A stretch of DNA of 64,000 bases, taken from assembly GCF_014858725.1 (NCBI RefSeq), contig NZ_AQGV01000014.1:1-64000 (forward strand), in the 5' to 3' direction. Source of the stretch: Pseudoalteromonas aurantia 208. GTDB taxonomy: Bacteria > Pseudomonadota > Gammaproteobacteria > Enterobacterales > Alteromonadaceae. Position 1 is the first letter of the stretch; every line of letters starts with the position of its first letter. Positions 9,015 through 18,088 of this stretch are shown here, piece after piece. The position numbers and the translations under genes are program-made. The notes under the pieces are model-generated. The model made no database searches and was not told where the DNA came from. It saw only the letters and a program-made list of their open reading frames with translations.

Positions 9015-9207
9015 AACCTCAGCTCTGGATAATCGACTTTGCCCAATAAAGCTATTTTTCTCACTCTCGGCGTTGCGTTCATTTGTAATAGCCCGCTATT
9101 ACTGCATAAAAGCGCCTTGATATTGAACAAAATACCATCATTGGATTGTACGTAAGTTTGTTTACAAAATATTTCCTATGCCAAAACCCTTACCCAAACC
9201 TGAGGTT
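9015..9207. mobile_element. 193-bp MITE, copy 1
   Basis: A non-coding element bounded by inverted ends AACCTCAG(C/G)T(C/T)TGGATAA and flanked by the direct 4-bp duplication AGTT (9011-9014 and 9208-9211). Two more 193-bp copies lie at 42824-43016 and, inverted, at 62977-63169; by eye they are about 95-97% identical. Inside is a perfect 8-bp hairpin (GTAATAGC cc GCTATTAC, 9085-9102). No transposase is encoded, so it must be mobilised in trans by an unidentified partner. Confidence 0.85.
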
Positions 9208-9209
9208 AG

Positions 9210-9803
9210 TTAAAAGTCATTCTCAGAGTCATATAAACCACTACTTATTGCAGTGGCTTCAATTAACTGTGCATAGCCACCCGCAAACTCGCCCGCCAGC
9301 TGCATTTGTTGTTGGATAAATAATGTCATATCGGTATTTGTTTGCTGACAATATGTTTTAACTTGCGACTCTTCTAAGGTAAAAAAGCTCAGTTGCTCAG
9401 TAGACATTTGTAAAGCTTGTTTCAGCTCTTCACTGACTTCTTGGGTATGTATGAGTCGCTCATAATAAGGGGTAACCCCCAATAAAAACCCTCGACTCCA
9501 TTGCTGACAATCAAGGTAATGAGTGTCTTCATGCCACTTTAAACAAAAGCAATCGCTATAAACCTGCTCACTAATGTCATGATGTAATGCCATTAATGCA
9601 AAAACCACGTCTTCAGAAATCGCATCATCTTCGGCGGTTATTACCTTCATCCATTGCTCAACTTCCGTTGCATCTGGTGAGCAAATTTGAGCAAAAAAAT
9701 AACCAGCTACCTGTTCTAAATTAAATGCCGTATCACGCGTTGAAAAATACTGATTTAACACCGCTTGTTGCTGTGCAGTATATTTAAAATCAATGCCATC
9801 CAT
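9210..9803 (-). CDS. UPF0149 (YecA-like) family protein
   Basis: A 197-residue, helical, cytoplasmic protein. The stretch CQQWSRGFLLGV near residue 100 resembles the conserved core of UPF0149/YecA-like proteins. It lacks the C-terminal SEC-type zinc tail seen in some members. Function is not established. It begins three nt after gspN and probably rides on the gsp transcript, although its product has no known part in type II secretion. Its TAA stop overlaps the right target-site duplication of MITE copy 1. Confidence 0.65.
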   Translation of the reverse strand: MDGIDFKYTAQQQAVLNQYFSTRDTAFNLEQVAGYFFAQICSPDATEVEQWMKVITAEDDAISEDVVFALMALHHDISEQVYSDCFCLKWHEDTHYLDCQQWSRGFLLGVTPYYERLIHTQEVSEELKQALQMSTEQLSFFTLEESQVKTYCQQTNTDMTLFIQQQMQLAGEFAGGYAQLIEATAISSGLYDSENDF

Positions 9804-9805
9804 AA

Positions 9806-10567
9806 TTATAAGTTCACCGGATAACGGCCATCAGAGTCTGGTCTACCAAGAAACTTTACCGCATCATGCACTTCTTTTGGTAAAGAGGCCTGTGGCTTTA
9901 TATTTCCTGCTACACGGAACTGAAAATGCTCTGCAAGTGTCGCATCCGCCTGTAAGCCTAGTGAATTATCTGGATCAACCAAAACCGAAATATTACCTGA
10001 TTTACAACTCAAAGACCCGCCTAAAGCTCCAATGTCAAACCAACCACTGAGTCCTTGTACGCTAATACCCGGACTACGGATCTCGCCAGCTAACGCATTG
10101 CAATAAGGTGCACCGGTATTGAACGTATCAATATCCAGCAATACTCGTCCTTTCGCCTGTACAGGTAACGGCAGTGTAACTTGAGACATTGCTTGTTCAA
10201 CGCTAAATCTCACTGTGGTATCACTGAGCTCAATAGATTGATTTGTGAGCCCCACAACGAATTGGCCATTTCCCGAAATCTCCTGCTTGTCTCGGGCATT
10301 ACCAAAATTAATTTTGCCTTGCAAGTTGCCGGTAAGTAAAGCACTCGCCTGAACATCCCAGCGAACATTATTGAGCTGGATATTATTGACTCGAATTTCA
10401 CTCACTTTACCTTGCCAAACAGTCCCCGATACCGAGCCTATATTTAGCGTAGGCGGAAGCTCTTTTTCTAATAACTGTAAAAGTATCGCTGCCGGCATGC
10501 TATAGATTGTAAATACAACAAATGCGAGTACAAACGCCAACAATAGGCCCATTATATTTTTCATCAT
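9806..10567 (-). CDS. gspN: Type II secretion system protein N
   Basis: A bitopic inner-membrane component of the T2SS, 253 residues. An N-terminal membrane helix (about 5-25) is followed by a periplasmic beta-rich domain built of repeated strands, as usual for GspN. Its role is accessory and it is missing from some systems. The ATG overlaps the gspM stop as TGATG; a GTG one codon upstream and a second ATG one codon downstream are also possible. It is the last gsp gene of the operon. Confidence 0.85.
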   Translation of the reverse strand: MMKNIMGLLLAFVLAFVVFTIYSMPAAILLQLLEKELPPTLNIGSVSGTVWQGKVSEIRVNNIQLNNVRWDVQASALLTGNLQGKINFGNARDKQEISGNGQFVVGLTNQSIELSDTTVRFSVEQAMSQVTLPLPVQAKGRVLLDIDTFNTGAPYCNALAGEIRSPGISVQGLSGWFDIGALGGSLSCKSGNISVLVDPDNSLGLQADATLAEHFQFRVAGNIKPQASLPKEVHDAVKFLGRPDSDGRYPVNL

Positions 10568-11040
10568 CACTTCTCTAAAACCAATCTGCTAACGCGAACA
10601 AATCCGGGTAAATCATCTTGTGCAATATCAAGATTTTCAACCGTTAAGCCATGCGTATTTGTTAACTCATCAATCCATGCAATAAGCTGATTAAATTCAA
10701 CCGTATCAATATTCACCCGCAGTGAGCCATCACTTGGCTGCATCTTACTAATATTAATGCCATATTTCCCACGAGTTCGATTCACCAATTGTGACAAGTT
10801 AACACGGTTCGTATTCTTAGTTGAAGCGCTCGATTTTAAGGTACCAACACTTGAATTTACCCAAGCAACGAGCTCTTGTTGACGAAGTTTGTCTTTTTTT
10901 GCTTTTTCAACGCCCTCGTTTAACGGCCTAAAGATCCCCATCACTAAAATGAAAATAATAAATATACCGCCAGCAACCATCACCAAGCGTTGTTCTTGCT
11001 CTTTTAGCGAGTGCCAATACTTCATAGCTTGTTGCTTCAT
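10567..11040 (-). CDS. gspM: Type II secretion system protein M
   Basis: A 157-residue inner-membrane protein that pairs with GspL in the assembly platform. A short cytoplasmic N-terminus is followed by one membrane helix (about 20-38, VMVAGGIFIIFILVMG type) and a periplasmic ferredoxin-like domain. Its ATG overlaps the gspL stop as ATGA, so translation is coupled. Confidence 0.9.
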   Translation of the reverse strand: MKQQAMKYWHSLKEQEQRLVMVAGGIFIIFILVMGIFRPLNEGVEKAKKDKLRQQELVAWVNSSVGTLKSSASTKNTNRVNLSQLVNRTRGKYGINISKMQPSDGSLRVNIDTVEFNQLIAWIDELTNTHGLTVENLDIAQDDLPGFVRVSRLVLEK

Positions 11041-12245
11041 GATTCACCTCTCAAGCGGATCTCACCAATAACCACATCGCCATCATTATTAAGTGATCCT
11101 TGCTGCACATTTAAGCCTCGTTGTTCTAAAATCGCTTTTACTTGGCCAAATACCTGAAAGCCACCGGCTTGCGCACGTACTCTCAACTCATTAAGACGAC
11201 GATCATAGCGTATCGTTTCAGGCGTAAAGCTTTTAACCTCACCATACACGGCAACAAAATGATTTGTGAGCTCTAAAAACCCACCCTGCTCTGAGCCGCT
11301 CAATCCCGCTAACTCATTTTTTATTTGCTGTCTTAATAAGTGGGGACGAACCACTTTGCCAGGAAACGCTTTTTGATATACCGTTACAGCTTCAGCCTTG
11401 TATGCATCCGCTTGTGACTGCAACATAATTAGTTGCGTACTTTTCACCCCAATAAACGACACCACGGCAATGCTTGCTGCGATAAGCCCACTGCGCCAAT
11501 CACGCCACCATTGAGGCTGCTTTTTCTTACCAGCAAATATCCCTTGTCTCAGTGTAAAGCCTTGGTGCTTTAGTTGCTTAGCAAATATTGCCAACGGTAA
11601 ATCATATTCGCTTTCTTTGGCTACCTTGGGGGCAATATCTGGCAAAGTATCAGCAGGACTGTAATGCGCTATTTCAGCAGGAGCAAGTGCATGTAAATAA
11701 TCTGCACCCCAGCTCTTTTCAATGGCACTCACCTGCCATTGCCCAAATCTACATAACCATTGATCTGCCAATTCAACCATCGCTAAAGCATTTTCTTCCG
11801 GTTCTGGCAATAACAGCGCATCAGGCACAATGCTATGTAACTCAATTTCGGCGGAATCAAATATCTCCAGCCAATCTTGTAGCCACTTTTGATCACATAA
11901 AGCAATTTGAATACTGTGTTGATCACCATCAGTGACGGGCTTACCAATGGCGATAAAAACATCATCAACATCACAGGCCAACTGCTCTTCAAGCATAAAT
12001 GGCAAAGCTTGTTCTAGCTTACGGTTCCATTTAGTGGGCAATGCCACTGACTTGAGCTGCACCTGTGAACTCGGTAATAGCAACACGGTATCTCGTGGTG
12101 CTGCTTTTTCTGTCAGTGCACCTATCTCTGCACCATTTGCCAGTTCACCACTGGCGATTATTTGCTCATCATGCGTTGAAAAGATCAACCAATGCACTGA
12201 GTTTTGGTGTGACTGTCCGACTCGGATCACCAATTTTTCTGTCAC
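11037..12245 (-). CDS. gspL: Type II secretion system protein L
   Basis: Links the GspE ATPase to the inner-membrane platform. It has 402 residues: a cytoplasmic actin-like region (about 1-240), one membrane helix (about 252-272, following WWRDWR) and a periplasmic ferredoxin-like domain. The start is a GTG whose last bases overlap the gspK stop (GTGA). Length and order match the family. It is expected to bind GspE through its cytoplasmic half and GspM through its periplasmic half. Confidence 0.92.
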   Translation of the reverse strand: MTEKLVIRVGQSHQNSVHWLIFSTHDEQIIASGELANGAEIGALTEKAAPRDTVLLLPSSQVQLKSVALPTKWNRKLEQALPFMLEEQLACDVDDVFIAIGKPVTDGDQHSIQIALCDQKWLQDWLEIFDSAEIELHSIVPDALLLPEPEENALAMVELADQWLCRFGQWQVSAIEKSWGADYLHALAPAEIAHYSPADTLPDIAPKVAKESEYDLPLAIFAKQLKHQGFTLRQGIFAGKKKQPQWWRDWRSGLIAASIAVVSFIGVKSTQLIMLQSQADAYKAEAVTVYQKAFPGKVVRPHLLRQQIKNELAGLSGSEQGGFLELTNHFVAVYGEVKSFTPETIRYDRRLNELRVRAQAGGFQVFGQVKAILEQRGLNVQQGSLNNDGDVVIGEIRLRGES

Positions 12246-13222
12246 TGTACGCCTCCAAATTTGCGCGCTAGTATAGTCGCCTGACCTTGGTTTATTTGTA
12301 TAATTGAGGTCATAGTAAAAAGCCGTTCATCAAACTCGGCCTTCGCGCGTAACTTAAAATAATTGCTATCTACGGTAAATACCTTATCCGATTTACTGTC
12401 TTTGGAAGCGCCTTGATTGGCAGCTTCCGTGTAAAACTCATCGACTGAATCAAAACCCTTTTCTGGCCGCGCTGAAATAATCGCTTCAGCTTCGGACTTA
12501 GATAGTCCTTTCATCAACGCACTGAGTAATAAAGCTTGCTCTGATTTAATGGTATTTACATTCACTTTTAATTCGGTATTGCCTGGTATAACACATACAT
12601 AGGGCAACAGCTTTTTCATAACTAACGGATTAAACCCCTTAATCACTCGTAATTCAGAAACTGAAGCAAGCAAGTTATTGGCTGTCAGATAAGGGGTCCT
12701 ACGAGACATATATTCATCTTCTTCGGCGCCTGAGCGATATGTAATACTGTCTTGATCCAACCAATCATATACACTATCAGCTAACGCTTCTTCACTCTCA
12801 TCTAAGGGTAGATCTTCAATATTTTTAAGCAGCTCTAATAAAGCTTTGTGGGCTGGATTCGTTTGATTGTTCGCTTGATTTTTATCTTTTGGCGCTGCTA
12901 ACGCGTTCAAGTTCAAACAGGCTTGTAAATCTGTCACTTCCCCACTTAATGTCCCTTGATCAACAGGATAAGGAACTTCTTCACGCGCCCAAGGCTGATC
13001 AAGGTGTACTTTTTCGGTGTCTTCTTTCTTACTTTCCAGTAAGACCTTTTTCACTAATTCTTCTGCACCGTAGCTATACCATTTTGCTTGTTGATGGGTT
13101 TGAATATTTTGTGCTCTTTGCACTTGCACCATTAAATTAGCCGCCATTTCAGCTGCGATAGTCGCGGCCAAAGCGACAATAAATAATACAATGATAAGTG
13201 CTGCGCCGCGCTGCTGCTTCAT
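12242..13222 (-). CDS. gspK: Type II secretion system minor pseudopilin K
   Basis: The large minor pseudopilin at the tip of the pseudopilus, 326 residues. A short basic leader ends in RG, followed by AALIIVLFIVALAATIAAE, the N-terminal helix typical of GspK. The large globular domain follows. As in other GspK proteins, the +5 glutamate is absent. ATGA overlap with the gspJ stop. Confidence 0.92.
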   Translation of the reverse strand: MKQQRGAALIIVLFIVALAATIAAEMAANLMVQVQRAQNIQTHQQAKWYSYGAEELVKKVLLESKKEDTEKVHLDQPWAREEVPYPVDQGTLSGEVTDLQACLNLNALAAPKDKNQANNQTNPAHKALLELLKNIEDLPLDESEEALADSVYDWLDQDSITYRSGAEEDEYMSRRTPYLTANNLLASVSELRVIKGFNPLVMKKLLPYVCVIPGNTELKVNVNTIKSEQALLLSALMKGLSKSEAEAIISARPEKGFDSVDEFYTEAANQGASKDSKSDKVFTVDSNYFKLRAKAEFDERLFTMTSIIQINQGQATILARKFGGVQ

Positions 13223-13866
13223 GAGCGATCTCCACTGTTCTGCTCATTTGCACTCTGCTCTTTCCCATCTCCAGGAGTTAAAAATAAACGCCTAATGGGA
13301 TCTGCATCTTTAAGTTGCAGCGTGACGGCAACCGCCAACGGCAAGGCTTTTTTCTTCCAATCTTCTTGCCATTTTTGCTTATCATCTAAAAACTCAAATT
13401 TTAGATCTTCCACATTTTTTAATACAATTTGTGAACGAGGTTCTGAACCATCAAGCTCATCCACATAAATTCTATAAATACGCTCTAAGTTATCATCAAC
13501 CACCCGGTACCCAACGGCTTGTAACTCAGACCTAGGTAATAAGCTAATCGGATTTGTCCAACCATCACGAACAAAGACAATACCATCGTATTGGCTATTC
13601 ATCTCATAACGCCCGTGAATGATATAACTTTCGTTGCTATCGCCTGACTCGTTGCGTACTTCACGCTTGGTCATTTGATTAAAGTCTTGGTCCATTAACC
13701 TAAACGTCGTTTGTAATGATTCTAATTCTCCAATAACATCCTCAGAGGCTTCTTTGGCTTTCAACGTCGAGTCTAATATTTGATGAGTCGCTAAAATAAC
13801 AAACGCTAAAATGCCCAGCGCGACCATCACTTCTAATAAAGTAAAACCTCGTTGGCGCATCATCAT
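13219..13866 (-). CDS. gspJ: Type II secretion system minor pseudopilin J
   Basis: A minor pseudopilin of 215 residues that forms the tip complex with GspI and GspK. The prepilin-peptidase site reads RQRG|FTLLEVMVAL, with the +5 glutamate present. The first ATG (13866) overlaps the gspI stop as ATGA; two further in-frame ATGs follow closely. The C-terminal end is rich in charged residues. Confidence 0.92.
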   Translation of the reverse strand: MMMRQRGFTLLEVMVALGILAFVILATHQILDSTLKAKEASEDVIGELESLQTTFRLMDQDFNQMTKREVRNESGDSNESYIIHGRYEMNSQYDGIVFVRDGWTNPISLLPRSELQAVGYRVVDDNLERIYRIYVDELDGSEPRSQIVLKNVEDLKFEFLDDKQKWQEDWKKKALPLAVAVTLQLKDADPIRRLFLTPGDGKEQSANEQNSGDRS

Positions 13867-14237
13867 TTGCCTTTTAACATAAAAGTAGTGAGATCATAAA
13901 CCGACGTTTGCAATGCTTCATCTTGATAAACGGTGACCGTCACCTTAACGAAACTGGGATCTTCTGTCGCTATCACTGATTGCTGCCAAAACCACTTCTG
14001 TCCAGCCAGTTCTTCTTCCCCTTTGGCATTATTCTTCCCTGACCATTTTTTACCACTGGCGCGCATCATGACCATTTGATTTTCCGCGACCCAAGAGGCA
14101 TAAGTTTGTTCTTCCAACGCGCCAATGTGGGTAATGTGCTCTCCGGTGACCTGCATTGCCGCAATACCTGCCATCGCACATATGCTTAGCGCAACCATCA
14201 CCTCTAGTAAGGTAAAGCCTAATGTATTCTGCTTCAT
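13863..14237 (-). CDS. gspI: Type II secretion system minor pseudopilin I
   Basis: A 124-residue minor pseudopilin with the cleavage site LG|FTLLEVMVAL and the +5 glutamate. In the family it nucleates the tip complex with GspJ and GspK. Start ATG overlaps the gspH stop (ATGA). Confidence 0.92.
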   Translation of the reverse strand: MKQNTLGFTLLEVMVALSICAMAGIAAMQVTGEHITHIGALEEQTYASWVAENQMVMMRASGKKWSGKNNAKGEEELAGQKWFWQQSVIATEDPSFVKVTVTVYQDEALQTSVYDLTTFMLKGK

Positions 14238-14821
14238 TCTGGCTCTCGGCGTAAATTAACAGGGGCGACAAACTCACCTTCCACAAAGTAAACGCTTTGT
14301 GGGTCGTCATCCAACTCAAGGCTTAATTGAAAGGCACTGACTTCACCCGATGATAACAAGAGGACTTGAGGTACTTTTAGCTTCTTCAGTTCAAGCAAGC
14401 TTTGCTCATCGCCAGTACCCATTAATGCTCGCCAATTTGATTGCTCTAATAAGTTATCTTGTGCCCAATCTAATCCTTCAATGTTCAAGTTCACCTTGTA
14501 ATCATCTTCAAATTTAATTGGCTTGTAGAGTTCTTCCGCATCAAAAGCTATCCAGTTTTCCCCATCAAACACTAAAAACTCTAGGGTTTTCTTATCAAGA
14601 TGAAACCCAAGTTCAACTTGATTCAGCACCGCAAATTCCGATGCTAAATTGATAATACCATGTGTTCTGAGCGCCTGCTTTTCTAGCTCTTCTTCCATGT
14701 CGCCGCCAAAGCTATAGGTCACCAACTTGGTCGCAAAAGCAATGATCGTCAGTACCACGAGGATTTCGATTAAACTAAATCCTCGTTGGTATTTATGCGC
14801 TAGGGTAGGATGCTTTATCAT
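14234..14821 (-). CDS. gspH: Type II secretion system minor pseudopilin H
   Basis: A 195-residue minor pseudopilin. The leader is longer than in its partners (14 residues) and ends RG|FSLIEILVVL, with the +5 glutamate. A beta-rich globular domain follows. It lies 14 nt after gspG. Confidence 0.9.
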   Translation of the reverse strand: MIKHPTLAHKYQRGFSLIEILVVLTIIAFATKLVTYSFGGDMEEELEKQALRTHGIINLASEFAVLNQVELGFHLDKKTLEFLVFDGENWIAFDAEELYKPIKFEDDYKVNLNIEGLDWAQDNLLEQSNWRALMGTGDEQSLLELKKLKVPQVLLLSSGEVSAFQLSLELDDDPQSVYFVEGEFVAPVNLRREPE

Positions 14822-14835
14822 AATCTATGCGGCTT

Positions 14836-15261
14836 TTATTGCTGCTCTTCTTGATCCCAGTTACCAATATCATCTTCGGTACCCACTTCACCATCTGGCC
14901 CCATTGAAAAGATATCAATTTTACCCATTTCACCTGGGCTAACTAACTGGTAAGGACTACCCCAAGGATCTTCTGGTAATTTAGAAATAAAGCCACCATC
15001 AGGGAAACGCTTTGGCACAGGGTCTATTGTTGTTTCATTTACTAATGCTTCAAGGCCCTGCTCTGTGGTAGGGTATTTTTTATTTTTCAACTTATACATA
15101 CTCATCGCATCTTCAAGTTGCTGAATATCTAAGTGGGCTTTGTCAATTTGCGCTTCTTCTTGCTGACCCATGATATTGGGTGCCACAATAGACATGATCA
15201 TACCAATGATCACAAGTACTACCATCACTTCTAATAGTGAGAAACCTGACTGTTTATTCAC
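14836..15261 (-). CDS. gspG: Type II secretion system major pseudopilin G
   Basis: The major pseudopilin that polymerises to drive secretion, 141 residues. The cleavage site is SG|FSLLEVMVVLVIIG. The C-terminal part carries the family's calcium-binding loop region (GPDGEVGTEDDIGNWD). The start is a GTG with GAGG about nine nt upstream. It lies 62 nt after gspF, the widest gap in the operon. Confidence 0.94.
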   Translation of the reverse strand: MNKQSGFSLLEVMVVLVIIGMIMSIVAPNIMGQQEEAQIDKAHLDIQQLEDAMSMYKLKNKKYPTTEQGLEALVNETTIDPVPKRFPDGGFISKLPEDPWGSPYQLVSPGEMGKIDIFSMGPDGEVGTEDDIGNWDQEEQQ

Positions 15262-15323
15262 AATTTATACCTCAAAAGTTATTAATGTCTTTGTATTTTT
15301 ATATACATTATCGATATTTTTGA

Positions 15324-16550
15324 CTACAAACCAATTGCTTGGTTCATTGCCATAATAGGTTGTAAAATAGCCATAACAATAAACAGTACGATTACTGCCA
15401 TGCTTGCAATCATTGCTGGTTCTAACAGTGCCAATGACACACTAACCATACTTTCAAATTCACGATCTTGGTTATTAGCTGCTCGCTCCAACATCTGTTC
15501 TAATTCGCCTGACTTTTCACCACTGGCGATCATATGTAACATCATTGGCGGGAATAATTTCGTTTGATGTAACGCCGCTCTTAAACTTGCACCTTCACTA
15601 ACTCGGGTTGCAGCTTCGGCCACAGCAAATTTAATCTTCTGATTCTCTAGTACTTTACCGGAAATTTTCATTCCTTCTAATAATGGGACTGAACTCGAGG
15701 ATAAAATACTTAAAGTCCGTGCAAAACGCGCCGTATTGATACTGCGACTGACTTTGCCGATACCGGGTAAAATCATAAGTTGGCTATCGTACCAAAAACG
15801 CACTTTCGGACGCTTTAACGCTTGCTTAATACCAAAGATGCCACCCACAATAACCACGAGACTAATCATCCAATAGTTTTGAACAAAGTTACTGGCGGCC
15901 ATGACCCATTCTGTCGTCCATGGCAATACTTGCTTAGACTTTTCGAAGGTTTTTAATATCTGGGGTACCACAGTACCTAGTAATACAGAGACAATGGCAA
16001 TCGCAAATATCACCAAAATGGTCGGATAAACCATCGCTTGGGTAATTTGGCTACGCATATGTTGACGTTGTTCAGTGTAATCAGCAAGACGATTCAATAC
16101 TTGATCTAGGTGCCCTGATTTTTCACCCGCAGCAACCATAGCCCGATATAAGTTATCAAATACATGAGGAAACTCTGACATACCATCAGCAAGAGTGTAA
16201 CCCTCAACGACTTTAGAGCGCACCGACATCAGCATGCGCTTTAGTCTGGGTTTTTCACATTGTTCAGCAACCGCCATTACTGCGGCTTCAACCGGCAACG
16301 ATGATTGAATTAATGTCGCAAGCTGACGGGTCACCAATGCCAAATCGGCCACTGAGGGCTTATAGCCTCTAAATAGCTGTATTCCCTCAGAAGACTGCTG
16401 CTTATCTTTCTCCGCCGCAGGTAATACCTCTAAAGGCATCATGGCTTTTTCGCGCAGCATTTGTCTCACTTGCTTTGCGGTATCCGCCTCTAATATGCCT
16501 TTTTTTTCTTTTCCCTTGCCATCCAAAGCTCGGTATTCAAATGCTGCCAT
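15324..16550 (-). CDS. gspF: Type II secretion system inner membrane protein F
   Basis: The polytopic platform protein, 408 residues, with two tandem GspF domains (about 70-195 and 275-395) and three membrane helices near residues 172, 225 and 380. It contacts GspE and GspL. AAGG precedes the ATG, which is two nt from the gspE stop. Confidence 0.94.
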   Translation of the reverse strand: MAAFEYRALDGKGKEKKGILEADTAKQVRQMLREKAMMPLEVLPAAEKDKQQSSEGIQLFRGYKPSVADLALVTRQLATLIQSSLPVEAAVMAVAEQCEKPRLKRMLMSVRSKVVEGYTLADGMSEFPHVFDNLYRAMVAAGEKSGHLDQVLNRLADYTEQRQHMRSQITQAMVYPTILVIFAIAIVSVLLGTVVPQILKTFEKSKQVLPWTTEWVMAASNFVQNYWMISLVVIVGGIFGIKQALKRPKVRFWYDSQLMILPGIGKVSRSINTARFARTLSILSSSSVPLLEGMKISGKVLENQKIKFAVAEAATRVSEGASLRAALHQTKLFPPMMLHMIASGEKSGELEQMLERAANNQDREFESMVSVSLALLEPAMIASMAVIVLFIVMAILQPIMAMNQAIGL

Positions 16551-16552
16551 GC

Positions 16553-18088
16553 TTATCCTTCCTCGCGAGTCACTCGCAATACTTCTTCTAGCGTTGTTTT
16601 ACCGTCTAAAACACGCGAACAACCATCTTGACGAATACTCGGACTGTGCTGACGAATATACTTCTCTACCGCCTGCTCACCTTTACCGTTATGAATAAGC
16701 TCACGAATATGTTCATCAACAATCAGTAACTCATGAATACCGGTTCGGCCTTTATAGCCATTATAATTACACTCTTCGCACCCTACAGCGCGGTAAATTG
16801 TCGTTTGCTGACCGCTCGGTATACCTAACAATTCACATTCACCGTCATCAGCATGATGACCGGCTTTACAGTTTGAACATAAAGTTCTGACTAAGCGCTG
16901 TGATAACACTCCTAATAAAGAAGAAGACAGTAAGAACGGTTCTACCCCCATATCTTCCATACGGGTGATGGCACCCGCCGCTGTATTGGTGTGTAGTGTC
17001 GACATAACAAGGTGACCCGTTAATGAAGCTTGTACGGCAATTTGGCCTGTTTCTAAGTCTCGGATCTCACCGACCATAACCACATCCGGATCTTGACGCA
17101 AAATAGCGCGTAACCCTCGAGCAAAGGTCATATCTACTTTCGCGTTAACTTGCGTCTGACCAATACCGGGAATTTCATATTCAATCGGGTCTTCAACCGT
17201 CAAAATATTACGATCTTTTGAGTTTATCTGGCTCATACCCGCATATAACGTGGTACTTTTACCTGAACCGGTCGGGCCCGTCACTAAGATGATACCGTGA
17301 GGCTTACTGATAATACCGGCAAATAATTCACGATTACGCTCAGTCATCCCTAAGTCTTCTAGGTCTAATCTGGCATTGTTTTTATCCAGTAAACGTAATA
17401 CCACTCGCTCACCAAAACTAGAAGGCATGGTCGACACCCGCACATCTACCGCACGCCCAGCAATGCGTAAACTAATACGACCATCTTGTGGAATGCGTTT
17501 TTCGGCGATATCAAGCTTAGCCATTACCTTAATACGCGACACGAGTAACGAGGCGAGTTTACGGTTTGGTTTGAGTACCTCTTTAAGCACCCCATCAACC
17601 CGAAAGCGGATCACAAGGTCTTGCTCAAAGGTTTCAATGTGAATATCAGATGCACCTTCTTTGATTGCTTCACTGAGCATGGCATTGATCAATTTAATGA
17701 TGGGTGCATCATCATCCGCAGCTAACAAATCTTCTGTTTGCGGTAACTCTTCCGCCAACGAGAACAGGTCAACTTCGTTGCCAATGTCTTCCATCATTTG
17801 CTGCGTTTCAGAGCTATCACGCTGATACGATTCTTCAAGCAATAACTCAAATTTATCGTCTTCAAGTTGTACCAGCGTAAAAGGTTCTGCCGCAACTCTG
17901 CGTACTTCCAGTAATGCCGGAACTGACAGATCGCCACGATAAAACACTTTTAAACCATCAGGCGTGTCACTGAGCAAAATGCCTTCGCGGCGCGCATAAG
18001 CAAATGGCAAGCGTAAACGAATTACCTGCGCATTATCTAGTTCGGCAGTATGGTCCTCTGCGAGAACATCAACTTGGCTATCAGTCAT
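16553..18088 (-). CDS. gspE: Type II secretion system ATPase E
   Basis: The cytoplasmic hexameric ATPase that powers pseudopilus assembly. Visible motifs are Walker [10 protein letters not shown] (about residue 270), an Asp-box and Walker B ([12 protein letters not shown]), a His-box ([14 protein letters not shown]) and a zinc-binding tetracysteine region (CSNC ... CEEC, about 407-450). I chose the ATG at 18088 (511 residues) because it overlaps the gspD stop as ATGACTGA. A GTG at 18118 with a GAAGAG ribosome site would add 10 residues and cannot be excluded. Confidence 0.93.
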   Translation of the reverse strand: MTDSQVDVLAEDHTAELDNAQVIRLRLPFAYARREGILLSDTPDGLKVFYRGDLSVPALLEVRRVAAEPFTLVQLEDDKFELLLEESYQRDSSETQQMMEDIGNEVDLFSLAEELPQTEDLLAADDDAPIIKLINAMLSEAIKEGASDIHIETFEQDLVIRFRVDGVLKEVLKPNRKLASLLVSRIKVMAKLDIAEKRIPQDGRISLRIAGRAVDVRVSTMPSSFGERVVLRLLDKNNARLDLEDLGMTERNRELFAGIISKPHGIILVTGPTGSGKSTTLYAGMSQINSKDRNILTVEDPIEYEIPGIGQTQVNAKVDMTFARGLRAILRQDPDVVMVGEIRDLETGQIAVQASLTGHLVMSTLHTNTAAGAITRMEDMGVEPFLLSSSLLGVLSQRLVRTLCSNCKAGHHADDGECELLGIPSGQQTTIYRAVGCEECNYNGYKGRTGIHELLIVDEHIRELIHNGKGEQAVEKYIRQHSPSIRQDGCSRVLDGKTTLEEVLRVTREEG

